Of a stretch of DNA of 11,293 bases, positions 1 through 6,860 are shown in pieces; within the stretch, counting starts at the first letter, position 1, and each line of letters starts with the position of its first letter. The position numbers and the translations under genes are program-made. Source of the DNA: Bacillota bacterium (GTDB lineage Bacteria > Bacillota_G > Limnochordia > DTU010); the NCBI GenBank assembly GCA_012799255.1, contig JAAZLQ010000080.1:1-11293 (forward strand). The letters are read 5' to 3'. A model generated the notes under the pieces. That model saw nothing but the letters and a program-made list of their open reading frames with translations, ran no database searches and was not told the origin of the DNA.

Positions 1-98
1 TCCTTTTCCATGATTCTATTATCCAGGGATATGCATCAGGATCCAAGTCCAAATTTGTTTATTTAGTTATCAAGGTTCAAGAGGGAGAAAGAGTCTAA
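1..98 (+). CDS. 3' end of an unidentified protein-coding gene (partial)
   Basis: A reading frame is open from the left edge (first whole codon at base 3) to a TAA at 96-98, giving 31 residues that end in KVQEGERV. The stretch has balanced, protein-like composition (hydrophobic FVYLVIKV preceded by GYASGSKSK), lies on the same strand as the following operon, and ends 40 bases before pgi, so it is most simply the C-terminus of the preceding gene. No family can be recognised from so little. It could be a chance open frame, since 31 codons without a stop is not rare. Confidence 0.5.
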   Translation, partial: LFHDSIIQGYASGSKSKFVYLVIKVQEGERV

Positions 99-132
99 AC
101 GATCTCCCTAATTCTTAATATACGAGGGAGAT
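82..132 (+). promoter_or_regulatory. Two mutually exclusive hairpins before pgi, one masking its ribosome-binding site
   Basis: The octamer ATCTCCCT at 102-109 is perfectly complementary to AGGGAGAT at 125-132, which contains the pgi Shine-Dalgarno sequence. Seven of the same bases (TCTCCCT, 103-109) are also complementary to AGGGAGA at 82-88, inside the tail of the preceding frame. GAGGGAGA therefore occurs twice (81-88 and 124-131) and competes for one partner. The pairing is visible in the sequence; a role in translational control of pgi is inference. Loops are 14-15 bases and the stems short, so this may be only a repeated purine-rich SD-like string. Confidence 0.35.
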
Positions 133-138
133 GTTTAT

Positions 139-1488
139 ATGAAGCAGTTACGTTTCAATTACAAATATGCATCACCATTTGTTTCCCAGAGGGAAATGGA
201 TGCTCTATCACCTGCCATCAAACTCGCTCATGAGCAGTTGCATGGGGGTACTGGCTTAGGGAATGATTTTCTCGGCTGGGTAGATCTACCTATTAACTAT
301 GACCGTGAAGAACTTAAAGTAATCAAACAGGCTGCTAGGCGTATTCAAGATACCTCGGAAATTCTGATTGTCATCGGGATCGGTGGTTCCTATTTAGGAG
401 CCCGTGCAGCAATTGAGATGCTTTCCCACAGCTTCTATAATCTACTTAGCCCAGAGGTGAGGAAGACTCCCCAAATCTTCTTCGCCGGTCACGCCATTAG
501 CGACAAGTATTTGCAAGATTTGATTGAGCTGGTGGGTGACAGGGACTTTTCTATCAATGTAATTTCTAAGTCAGGTACCACCACTGAACCAGCCATAGCT
601 TTTCGCGTCTTTAAACAGATCCTCGAGCAAAAATATGGTGTAGACGAAGCTAGGAAACGTATTTACGCCACTACAGATGCCACCAAAGGGGCCCTTAAGA
701 CTATGGCAGCTGAAGAGGGTTATACTAGCTTTATAATTCCAAATGACGTGGGAGGCCGCTTTTCTGTGCTTACTGCGGTAGGACTTCTGCCCATTGCAGT
801 AGCAGGCATTGACATCGATGCTATGCTCGAGGGGGCAGCAGCGGCACGCGAGTTGTATTCAGTAGAGGATTTGGATGAAAACCCAGCTTACCAGTATGCT
901 GCACTTCGAAACATTTTATACCGTAAAGGAAAAACGACCGAGGTTTTGGTCAATTATGAACCAGCCTTGCAGTATTTTAATGAATGGTGGAAACAGCTCT
1001 TTGGCGAAAGTGAGGGGAAAGACCACAAAGGGATTTTTCCTGCCAGCGTAAACTTCACAACGGATTTGCATTCGTTGGGACAATTCATTCAGGATGGTAC
1101 AAGGAACATGTTTGCCACCACGCTTTGGATTAGCGAGGCCACGAGGACCCTGGCAATTCCTCATAGTGAAGAAGATGGAGATGGCCTTAATTATCTGGCT
1201 GGTCAAAGTCTTAATGACGTGAATATGAAGGCTTTTCAAGGTACGGTTCTAGCCCACACAGACGGTGGAGTACCAAATCTGATCCTGGAAGTGCCAACGT
1301 TGAGTCCGTTTTACTTTGGAACGCTGGTCTATTTCTTTGAGAAGGCCTGTAGCATCAGCGGTTATCTCTTGGGAGTTAATCCTTTTGATCAACCTGGTGT
1401 AGAGGCGTATAAGAAAAACATGTTTGCATTGCTCGGCAAACCGGGTTTTGAGGCCGAACAAAAGGAGTTAGAGCAGAGGTTGAAGTAG
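139..1488 (+). CDS. pgi: Glucose-6-phosphate isomerase
   Basis: Cytosolic phosphoglucose isomerase, interconverting glucose-6-phosphate and fructose-6-phosphate in glycolysis and gluconeogenesis. The 449-residue product has the usual length of the Bacillus-type enzyme. Visible motifs are the sugar-phosphate-binding IGIGGSYLG near residue 80, [10 protein letters not shown] near 145, [14 protein letters not shown] near 205, [10 protein letters not shown] near 289 and [10 protein letters not shown] near 311. Glu290, His311 and Lys425 fall at exactly the positions I recall for the catalytic residues of the G. stearothermophilus enzyme, so the protein should be active. The ATG at 139 is preceded by GAGGGAG at 124-130 with 8 bases of spacing. 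Seven bases after its stop comes manA, which shares fructose-6-phosphate as substrate, so the two are surely co-transcribed. The SD may be sequestered by an upstream octamer. Confidence 0.97.
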   Translation: MKQLRFNYKYASPFVSQREMDALSPAIKLAHEQLHGGTGLGNDFLGWVDLPINYDREELKVIKQAARRIQDTSEILIVIGIGGSYLGARAAIEMLSHSFYNLLSPEVRKTPQIFFAGHAISDKYLQDLIELVGDRDFSINVISKSGTTTEPAIAFRVFKQILEQKYGVDEARKRIYATTDATKGALKTMAAEEGYTSFIIPNDVGGRFSVLTAVGLLPIAVAGIDIDAMLEGAAAARELYSVEDLDENPAYQYAALRNILYRKGKTTEVLVNYEPALQYFNEWWKQLFGESEGKDHKGIFPASVNFTTDLHSLGQFIQDGTRNMFATTLWISEATRTLAIPHSEEDGDGLNYLAGQSLNDVNMKAFQGTVLAHTDGGVPNLILEVPTLSPFYFGTLVYFFEKACSISGYLLGVNPFDQPGVEAYKKNMFALLGKPGFEAEQKELEQRLK

Positions 1489-1495
1489 GAGGCTT

Positions 1496-2476
1496 ATGAT
1501 GAAGCATAAACTATATCCCTTGACTTTTCATCCCATCTACAAAGAAAAGATCTGGGGAGGCAGGCGACTGCAAGACCTTTTTGGACGAGCTTTGCCAGAG
1601 GGTCTTATTGGGGAGAGCTGGGACGTGGCAGCTCATGTTCACGGAACAAGTGTGGTGGATCACGGACCTCTAGCTGGTAAGAACCTCGTCCAGTTAGCAC
1701 TGGACTATGGCGAGGAGCTCTTGGGAAAAGGTGTCCAAGCCTATCAAGGCAAGTTCCCTTTGCTCCTAAAACTGATCGATGCTAACCAGGATCTATCAGT
1801 TCAAGTGCATCCCCATGATGCTTATGTACGTGACCACACCAATGAAATGTGGGGAAAGACTGAACTGTGGTACATTGTCCATAGCGAGCCTGGGGCCTGG
1901 ATTGTTTGGGGATTACGCCCAGGAACAACTAAAGAAGAATTTGCTCAGGCTATCAAGGCTGGGGGAGATGCTATTTTGGCCTGCCTGAATAAGGTTCCTG
2001 TACAGGCCGGCGAAGTTTACCCCATATCGGCGGGATTAGTCCATGCCCTGGGGGCAGGGTGTTTGGTCGCAGAAATTCAGCAAAACTCGGATACCACCTA
2101 TCGCGTCTATGATTGGGATCGGCTCGATGAGACAGGCCAAGCGCGGGAACTACATGTTAAGCAAGCCCTCGAGGTGATCGATTTTTCGCCACTAGCTTTG
2201 GACCGGGATTACCAGTTTTCTCGTTGCGGGGAATATTTCGAACTGGAAGTTCTGGAGGAGACACAAGGTGTGGATTTGGATGTCCAGGATGGATTTCAAA
2301 TCCTAACCAATGTAAAGGGGAACGCAGAGGTTATCTACCAAGGGAACGCAACCAAAATCGTTCCCGGGCAGTCCTGTTTGCTTCCTGCGGCTCTTCAGAC
2401 ATGCCAGCTCTACGCTGAAGGGGTTGTGCTCAAGAGTAGTCCAAGCAAAGCCGGGGTGACTGTGACCCGGTTGTAA
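1496..2476 (+). CDS. manA: Mannose-6-phosphate isomerase, class I
   Basis: Zinc-dependent cytosolic enzyme converting mannose-6-phosphate to fructose-6-phosphate, either to feed mannose into glycolysis or to supply mannose-6-phosphate for GDP-mannose and glycans. The 326-residue length matches the short Bacillus-type class I enzymes. The N-terminus carries the family pattern FHPIYKEKIWGGRRL. The cupin metal site is visible: Gln103 and His105 in QVHPHD, Glu123 in KTELWYIV, and His183 in SAGLVHALG. Arg203 in TTYRVYDWDR is the expected catalytic arginine. The C-terminal 80 residues form the second, degenerate cupin. AGGAGG at 1487-1492 overlaps the pgi stop codon and sits 3 bases before this ATG; a second ATG at 1499 has better spacing (6 bases), so the true start may be one codon later. 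It follows pgi by 7 bases. Confidence 0.96.
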   Translation: MMKHKLYPLTFHPIYKEKIWGGRRLQDLFGRALPEGLIGESWDVAAHVHGTSVVDHGPLAGKNLVQLALDYGEELLGKGVQAYQGKFPLLLKLIDANQDLSVQVHPHDAYVRDHTNEMWGKTELWYIVHSEPGAWIVWGLRPGTTKEEFAQAIKAGGDAILACLNKVPVQAGEVYPISAGLVHALGAGCLVAEIQQNSDTTYRVYDWDRLDETGQARELHVKQALEVIDFSPLALDRDYQFSRCGEYFELEVLEETQGVDLDVQDGFQILTNVKGNAEVIYQGNATKIVPGQSCLLPAALQTCQLYAEGVVLKSSPSKAGVTVTRL

Positions 2477-2485
2477 GTGATGCTC

Positions 2486-2499
2486 TTAGAGTATTCTAA
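2486..2499. promoter_or_regulatory. 14-bp inverted repeat before the metal-transporter genes
   Basis: TTAGA-GTAT-TCTAA is a perfect 5-bp inverted repeat with a 4-base centre, filling most of the 39-base gap between manA and the binding-protein gene and ending 16 bases before the chosen start. Its position suits an operator for a metal-responsive repressor (Fur/Zur/MntR class), but it does not match the well-known B. subtilis Zur, MntR or PerR boxes. A weak -10-like TATTCT lies inside it (2492-2497) without a convincing -35. The repeat is seen directly; the function is inferred. Confidence 0.35.
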
Positions 2500-2515
2500 A
2501 TAAGAGGTGAGCGTT

Positions 2516-3448
2516 TTGAACAAGATGTTTAGGTCTGAGAAAAGTTGCTTCTCTAAGGTACTTTTCTTGTGTTGCTTGCTAGCAAGCATGATAGTGCTTG
2601 GGTCTGTATCTGCACTGGCCAAGCCCTTACAGATAGTAACAACCTTTTCAATCTTAGAGGATTTTATCGGGCAAGTTGGTGGGGATAGGGTAGAGGTTCA
2701 TTCTCTGATCCCTAGAGGAGCAGATCCCCATAGTTGGGAGTCCTCACCGAGGGAAGCAAGGCTTGTTGCCCAAGCTGACTTAGTGGTGGTTAATGGAGAA
2801 GGTTTCGATGATTGGATGATTGGATTGGTGGAAAATGCAGCGCAGCCGGGAATGAAGGTGCTTTTTACTTCCCAAGGTTTATCTTTGTTGGAACGTACCC
2901 ACAGCCATCACAGTCATGATCACAATCATGGTGGTGATCCTCATCTCTGGTTAAGTGTACCAAATGCTATCTCTTATGTGGAAAGCATCACTCAGGCCCT
3001 TATTGATCTATCACCCCAAAATGCCAGTTATTTCAAAGAGCGCTCCGCACACTATATTCACCAACTAAAGCAACTAGATCAGAAAATGTTAGATGAATTG
3101 GGCCAGATTCCAGAGGAGAATCGAGTCATTGTAACCTATCACAATGCATTTAGTTATTTGGCAGAGCGCTATGGATTTGAGGTGGCTGAGTTCTTAGTGG
3201 AAAACCCAGAAGCAGAACCTAATCCACGTGACTTGGCTCGTTTGGTTGCATTGTTAAGGAAGCAAGAAAGACCAGTGGTCTTCATGGAACCACAGTTATC
3301 CAGTGGCTCCCGTTATGTTCAGACGTTAGCGAAGGAAGTGGGAGCCATGATTTATTCTTTATACAGCGATAGTCTTAGTGTTGATGTTCCGACCTACGTG
3401 GAAATGATGGAGTACAATATGAGAACCCTAGTGGAGGCTCTGCAATAA
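2516..3448 (+). CDS. Zn/Mn ABC transporter, metal-binding protein (ZnuA/TroA family)
   Basis: Extracytoplasmic solute-binding protein that captures Zn2+ or Mn2+ for the permease encoded downstream. Numbering from a TTG start at 2516, the 310-residue product has a basic N-terminus, a hydrophobic stretch (about 15-31) and a probable signal peptidase I site ALA|KP near residue 35. Expected ligands are visible: His72 in GADPHSW, His143 in GDPHLW, His209 in TYHNAF and Asp285 in LYSDSLS. A His/Asp-rich loop at 129-138 (HSHHSHDHNH) favours zinc, since such loops are typical of ZnuA/AdcA, though manganese cannot be excluded. A GTG at 2507 is in frame but lies inside the Shine-Dalgarno sequence AGAGGTGA (2503-2510); the TTG follows that site by 5 bases. 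No lipobox is seen, which is unusual for a monoderm. The stop overlaps the ATPase ATG by one base. Confidence 0.93.
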   Translation: MNKMFRSEKSCFSKVLFLCCLLASMIVLGSVSALAKPLQIVTTFSILEDFIGQVGGDRVEVHSLIPRGADPHSWESSPREARLVAQADLVVVNGEGFDDWMIGLVENAAQPGMKVLFTSQGLSLLERTHSHHSHDHNHGGDPHLWLSVPNAISYVESITQALIDLSPQNASYFKERSAHYIHQLKQLDQKMLDELGQIPEENRVIVTYHNAFSYLAERYGFEVAEFLVENPEAEPNPRDLARLVALLRKQERPVVFMEPQLSSGSRYVQTLAKEVGAMIYSLYSDSLSVDVPTYVEMMEYNMRTLVEALQ

Positions 3449-4218
3449 TGTTGAAATCAACGAATGTTGCCCTCAATATCCAAGGCTTAACTGCAGGTTA
3501 CCAAGACAACGTTGTTCTCCACGATGTATCCTGGCAAGTGCCACGGGGATCGCTTGCCGCGATTATTGGTCCTAATGGTGGTGGAAAATCCACTTTACTG
3601 AAGACTGCAGTGGGGTTGCTCCCGCCGCTAGCCTACAGGGACTTGCAGTTGCTTGGACAGTCTCCGAGGCAAGGGCGCAAACATGTGGCTTATCTACCGC
3701 AGCGCGAGGAAGTTGACTGGGATTTTCCTGTTACTGTTTTGGACGTGGTACTCCAGGGGCGCTTAGTGAGAAAGACCATATGGGAGCGTTATACCAAGAC
3801 GGATTATGCGTTAAGCATGGATGCCATCCAGTTCTTTGGTCTCGAGAAGTTTAGAAACACCCAGATTGGTTCCCTAAGTGGAGGGCAGCGGCAAAGGGCT
3901 TTTTTGGCTCGTGCGGTAGTCCAGGAGGCAGAGCTAATTCTGCTGGATGAGCCCGCTACAGGGTTGGATTCTCAAGCCCAACATGAGTTAGCTGACTTGT
4001 TGGTCACCTTGGCCAACTCTGGTAAGACGATAATTGCGGCAACCCATGATCTAAACTGCCTGACGGAGTGTTTTGACCAGGTTTTGGCGCTGAACGGCCG
4101 AGTATTTGCCGCAGGTACGCCAGAAGAAGTTTTAACGGAGGAAACTATGGTGAACCTCTTCGCCAGACACTTCCCCAAAATCGGAGCAAGGGGGGAGGTT
4201 ACGCTCCATGAGTCTTGA
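3448..4218 (+). CDS. Zn/Mn ABC transporter, ATP-binding protein
   Basis: Cytoplasmic ATPase subunit that powers the metal importer. The 256 residues hold one complete ABC domain: Walker A GPNGGGKST at 41-49, Q-loop YLPQREEVDWDF near 92, signature LSGGQ at 143-147, Walker B LILLDEP ending in Asp167-Glu168, D-loop GLD, and the switch His200 in AATHDLN. The VDWDFPVTVLDVV stretch after the Q-loop is characteristic of the Zn/Mn (MntB/ZnuC/TroB) ATPases, which supports the substrate class beyond gene order. The ATG overlaps the binding-protein stop as TAATG, with GGAGG about 10 bases upstream. The 3' end overlaps the permease start by 11 bases, a sign of translational coupling. Family assignment is secure; the metal is not. 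Confidence 0.95.
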   Translation: MLKSTNVALNIQGLTAGYQDNVVLHDVSWQVPRGSLAAIIGPNGGGKSTLLKTAVGLLPPLAYRDLQLLGQSPRQGRKHVAYLPQREEVDWDFPVTVLDVVLQGRLVRKTIWERYTKTDYALSMDAIQFFGLEKFRNTQIGSLSGGQRQRAFLARAVVQEAELILLDEPATGLDSQAQHELADLLVTLANSGKTIIAATHDLNCLTECFDQVLALNGRVFAAGTPEEVLTEETMVNLFARHFPKIGARGEVTLHES

Positions 4219-5029
4219 ACTGATTTTAGAACCGTTTCAATATTCATTCATGGTACGGGCGTTCATTGGAACAGGCTTGGTAGCCATTGTGGCTGCTGCA
4301 ATTGGCACCTTTGTTGTTCTAAAAGGTCTAGCCTTTATGGGCGATGCCATCTCCCACACGGCCTTTACTGGGATTGCCCTAGCGCTACTGTTAGGCATCA
4401 GCATCTATGTTGGTGCCATGTTCTTGGCCCTAATCACAGCTTTGGGAGTTGTGTTCTTAACTCGCATTTCCAAAGTGAGAAATGACACTGCTCTAGCCAT
4501 TTTGTTCACTGGAGTTTTTGCTTTGGGAATCGTGCTTCTATCCTCGAGCCCTGGTTTCGTCGGAGACTTGAATAGTCTGCTTTTAGGATCTGTCATGGCG
4601 ATTCAAACCCAGGAAATTGTGGTGATAGCTGCTTTTGCTGTCATTCTTGCTGTAGTTTTAGGCGTTTTCTTCCAACGGTTTGTTTTCGTCTCCTTTGATC
4701 CTGTTGGTGCTGAAGCGGTAGGGATTCCCACCTCCATGTATCAAAGTCTTTTGCTCTCACTAATTGCAATTGCCATTGTAATCTCAATTCAAGCTGTGGG
4801 CGTGGTTTTAGTTGTAGCTTTGCTAATCACACCAGCGGCGACTGCTAGCTTGCTCACTGTCCGCTTGAAACCTCTGATCTTCCTCTCCTCAATCTTTGGT
4901 CTAGCCTCTTCCTCCTTGGGCCTTTATGTTTCCTACTTTTTTGGGGCCCCGCCTGGCGCCACCATAGTTTTGGTCGCCACGGTCCTGTTTGGTCTGGTCT
5001 TAGCAGTAGTAAAACTGCGTAAGGCCTAA
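4208..5029 (+). CDS. Zn/Mn ABC transporter, permease (ABC-3 family)
   Basis: Integral membrane subunit forming the metal channel with the preceding ATPase. The 273 residues are almost wholly hydrophobic, with about eight or nine membrane segments. The N-terminal part carries the family pattern VRAFIGTGLVAIVAAAIGTF and GLAFMGDAISHTAFTGIALA (about residues 14-59), and the cytoplasmic coupling region around FVSFDPVGAEAVGIP (residues 158-172) is typical of ABC-3 permeases. The ATG at 4208 has GGGGAGG at 4192-4198, 9 bases upstream and inside the ATPase gene. With the two genes before it this makes a complete importer in the order binding protein, ATPase, permease. A 35-base gap separates it from the pseudouridine synthase gene. 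Confidence 0.95.
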   Translation: MSLELILEPFQYSFMVRAFIGTGLVAIVAAAIGTFVVLKGLAFMGDAISHTAFTGIALALLLGISIYVGAMFLALITALGVVFLTRISKVRNDTALAILFTGVFALGIVLLSSSPGFVGDLNSLLLGSVMAIQTQEIVVIAAFAVILAVVLGVFFQRFVFVSFDPVGAEAVGIPTSMYQSLLLSLIAIAIVISIQAVGVVLVVALLITPAATASLLTVRLKPLIFLSSIFGLASSSLGLYVSYFFGAPPGATIVLVATVLFGLVLAVVKLRKA

Positions 5030-5064
5030 CAACCGGTAATAGCATACTCTGAAGGGGGCTTTAT

Positions 5065-5970
5065 ATGTTAGAACATCCACATGTCCTAACAACCATAGTA
5101 AGGGACGATGAAGAGGGCCTTATGGTTAAGGATATTGTTTACGGAAGGCTGAATCTCAGTCGTGGTCTGCTGAGACGCATGAAAAGGGGCGGAGGAGTCT
5201 ATCTAAATGGCAACCGGGACTACCTCACAAGGCGGGTTGCAGCAGGTGATACAATCCAGATTGTCTTTTTTGATGAAGAGACAGCGATGGAACCAGAAGC
5301 GATTCCCCTGAACATCATCTTTGAAGATGAGTACTTGTTAGTGATAAACAAACCTGCGGGGATGGCTGTACACCCGACAGGAGCCTACCAGGAGGGGACC
5401 TTAGCCAATGCCATTGCCTATTACTGGGCTAAGATTGGTCTCAAGACTAAAGTGCGCTTAGTGCACCGGATTGATAAGGATACTTCAGGATTAGTATTAG
5501 TAGCAAAGGAACCCTACACCTTACATGGGCTTTTGCAGCAATTAAGTAGACAAGAGTTGGTTCGGGAATATCTTGCCATTGTGGAGGGGAAGCTTGAGCC
5601 CACACAAGGAGTGATTACTGCTCCAATCGGACGTTCGTTAGATCACGGTGTCAAGCGTGCGGCGAAAGCAGGAGGAAAATCAGCCAAGACAGTGTATCGC
5701 GTCTTATACAGTACTGAGCAGGCTAGTTTGCTTAGGGCACGGTTGGAGAGTGGCCGTACTCATCAGATTCGAGTCCACTTTGCCCATTTGGGTCACCCTC
5801 TTGTGGGTGATCCCCTTTATAACCAAGCCCAAGCACACATTCTTGGTCAGGCACTTCATGCTTGGAGACTGGAATTTATCCACCCTAGGACAGGACACAA
5901 ACATACCTTTAGTTGTCCCATGCCAGCCACTATGCTAAGTGTGTGGAAAGAACTTAAGGAGGCAAAATAG
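5065..5970 (+). CDS. RluA-family rRNA pseudouridine synthase (RluD-like)
   Basis: Converts specific uridines in structured RNA, most likely 23S rRNA, to pseudouridine. The 301-residue product has an S4-like RNA-binding region at about 15-70 (VKDIVYGRLNLSRGLLRRMKR, VYLNG, VAAGD) and then the catalytic domain. The family signature reads HRIDKDTSGLVLVAK, with the catalytic aspartate at Asp137; Ile replaces the common Leu before it. Later conserved elements are REYLAIVEG, ESGRTHQIRVHFAHLGHPLVGDPLY near 228-252, and LHAWRLEFIHP. Length and domain order match RluD/YlyB-type enzymes rather than the shorter RluA proper. The ATG at 5065 follows GAAGGGGG (5051-5058). Its stop abuts the next ATG, so it is linked to the Gate-domain pair, although no functional connection is known. 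The target uridine cannot be predicted. Confidence 0.94.
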   Translation: MLEHPHVLTTIVRDDEEGLMVKDIVYGRLNLSRGLLRRMKRGGGVYLNGNRDYLTRRVAAGDTIQIVFFDEETAMEPEAIPLNIIFEDEYLLVINKPAGMAVHPTGAYQEGTLANAIAYYWAKIGLKTKVRLVHRIDKDTSGLVLVAKEPYTLHGLLQQLSRQELVREYLAIVEGKLEPTQGVITAPIGRSLDHGVKRAAKAGGKSAKTVYRVLYSTEQASLLRARLESGRTHQIRVHFAHLGHPLVGDPLYNQAQAHILGQALHAWRLEFIHPRTGHKHTFSCPMPATMLSVWKELKEAK

Positions 5971-6399
5971 ATGTTGGAAGTGACGGGGAAAATGATTACT
6001 AAGGGCGCGCGTTCTGGCTTGGAGACGACTTGGGAGTTGGCGAAGGTGGTTATTCCCACCGCCATGCTAGTTTCCATATTTAAAGCCAGTGGCTTGTTAG
6101 ATAGTATTACAGGTTTTTTCGCACCTTACATGGGCTGGTTTGGTCTTTCCGGAGAGGCATCCCTAGTGTTATTCAGCGGTTATTTAGTGAACCTCTATGC
6201 TGCTGCAGGTAGTATCATGGCTTTGAACCTGACCCTGCGGGAGATAACGATTTGTGCCGTAATGCTGACTTTCTGTCACTCACTTTTAGTTGAGTTGCCC
6301 ATTAGCAAGAAGGCAGGCAGTCCCTTGAGTTATATTTTTTTGATTAGGTTAGGCTGCTCAGTTGCAGTGGGGTGGCTACTAGGGGTGATCTTGCCATGA
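5971..6399 (+). CDS. Gate (nucleoside recognition) domain membrane protein, first of a pair
   Basis: A 142-residue inner-membrane protein made of one Gate domain, the module also found in FeoB, concentrative nucleoside transporters and the spore maturation proteins SpmA/SpmB. Visible hallmarks are VVIPTAMLVSIFKASGLLD (about 26-45), a glycine- and asparagine-containing segment GYLVNLYAAAGSIMALNLT (about 70-88), and CHSLLVELPISKKAG (about 103-117). About four membrane spans are expected. The ATG follows the synthase stop directly, with AAGGAGG 8 bases upstream at 5956-5962, and its own stop overlaps the next start as ATGA. The tight coupling implies that the two half-sized proteins work as a heteromer. 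SpmA-like is the nearest named relative I can suggest, but SpmA is longer, and transport of an unknown solute is equally possible. Confidence 0.8.
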   Translation: MLEVTGKMITKGARSGLETTWELAKVVIPTAMLVSIFKASGLLDSITGFFAPYMGWFGLSGEASLVLFSGYLVNLYAAAGSIMALNLTLREITICAVMLTFCHSLLVELPISKKAGSPLSYIFLIRLGCSVAVGWLLGVILP

Positions 6400-6860
6400 C
6401 TGCATTGTGGGAAGGTTTCTTACAGGGTCTACGTGGAGTTTGGACCATTGCCATTATCGTTGTTCCCTTGATGATTATTCTCGAAATCGCTGAACACAAT
6501 GGTTTGCTCCAAAAACTTAATCGCCTCTTGGCTAAGCCCTTCCGTTCCATAGGCTTAAGCGAGGAAGGGGCGTTTCCGGTTGTTATAGCCATGGTTTTTG
6601 GTATCACTTATGGTTCTGGCGTGATCATCAATCATGTACGAACAGGCCAGGTTACGCGTGAAGAGGCAACTGTGATCGGCACCTTTATTGCCATTGCCCA
6701 CGCCTTGATTGAAGATACAATACTGTTCTTGGCACTAGGTGCACCGTTTCTTCTCTTATTCTTCCCGCGTGTATTATTGGCCTATATTATGTCGTTCTTA
6801 GTGAGCAAACAGACTGCTAGACGTTCAGCTCAGGGGCAGAACCTGGATACTGTGAATTAA
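6396..6860 (+). CDS. Gate (nucleoside recognition) domain membrane protein, second of a pair
   Basis: A 154-residue inner-membrane protein, partner of the preceding gene. Membrane segments are seen at about 14-31 (VWTIAIIVVPLMIILEIA), 58-80 (GAFPVVIAMVFGITYGSGVI), 92-117 (containing IGTFIAIAHALIEDTILF) and 118-138. The GITYGSGVI and AHALIEDT elements are characteristic of the second member of such Gate pairs (SpmB-like position in the operon). The ATG at 6396 overlaps the previous stop (ATGA) and is preceded by AGGGGTGAT at 6381-6389; an in-frame GTG at 6372 lies upstream of that SD and is rejected. The basic tail (KQTARRSAQ) is cytoplasmic by the positive-inside rule. Its last 36 bases overlap the 3' end of the convergent secreted-protein gene. 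The transported or sensed ligand is unknown. Confidence 0.8.
   Translation: MTALWEGFLQGLRGVWTIAIIVVPLMIILEIAEHNGLLQKLNRLLAKPFRSIGLSEEGAFPVVIAMVFGITYGSGVIINHVRTGQVTREEATVIGTFIAIAHALIEDTILFLALGAPFLLLFFPRVLLAYIMSFLVSKQTARRSAQGQNLDTVN

Noticed and set aside
82..109. AGGGAGA/TCTCCCT hairpin as terminator of the upstream gene
   Set aside because: The 7-bp stem has a 14-base loop and no U-tract, and its left arm is inside the coding tail.
2486..2499. PerR/Fur-type box
   Set aside because: Those consensus boxes are 15 bp or longer with an odd centre; this dyad is 14 bp with a different core, so no regulator is named.
2507..2515. GTG at 2507 as start of the metal-binding protein
   Set aside because: It falls within the only SD sequence (AGAGGTGA, 2503-2510) and has no SD of its own; the TTG at 2516 is better placed.
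6372..6395. GTG at 6372 as start of the second Gate protein
   Set aside because: The SD AGGGGTGAT lies downstream of it, and the ATG at 6396 forms the common ATGA overlap.
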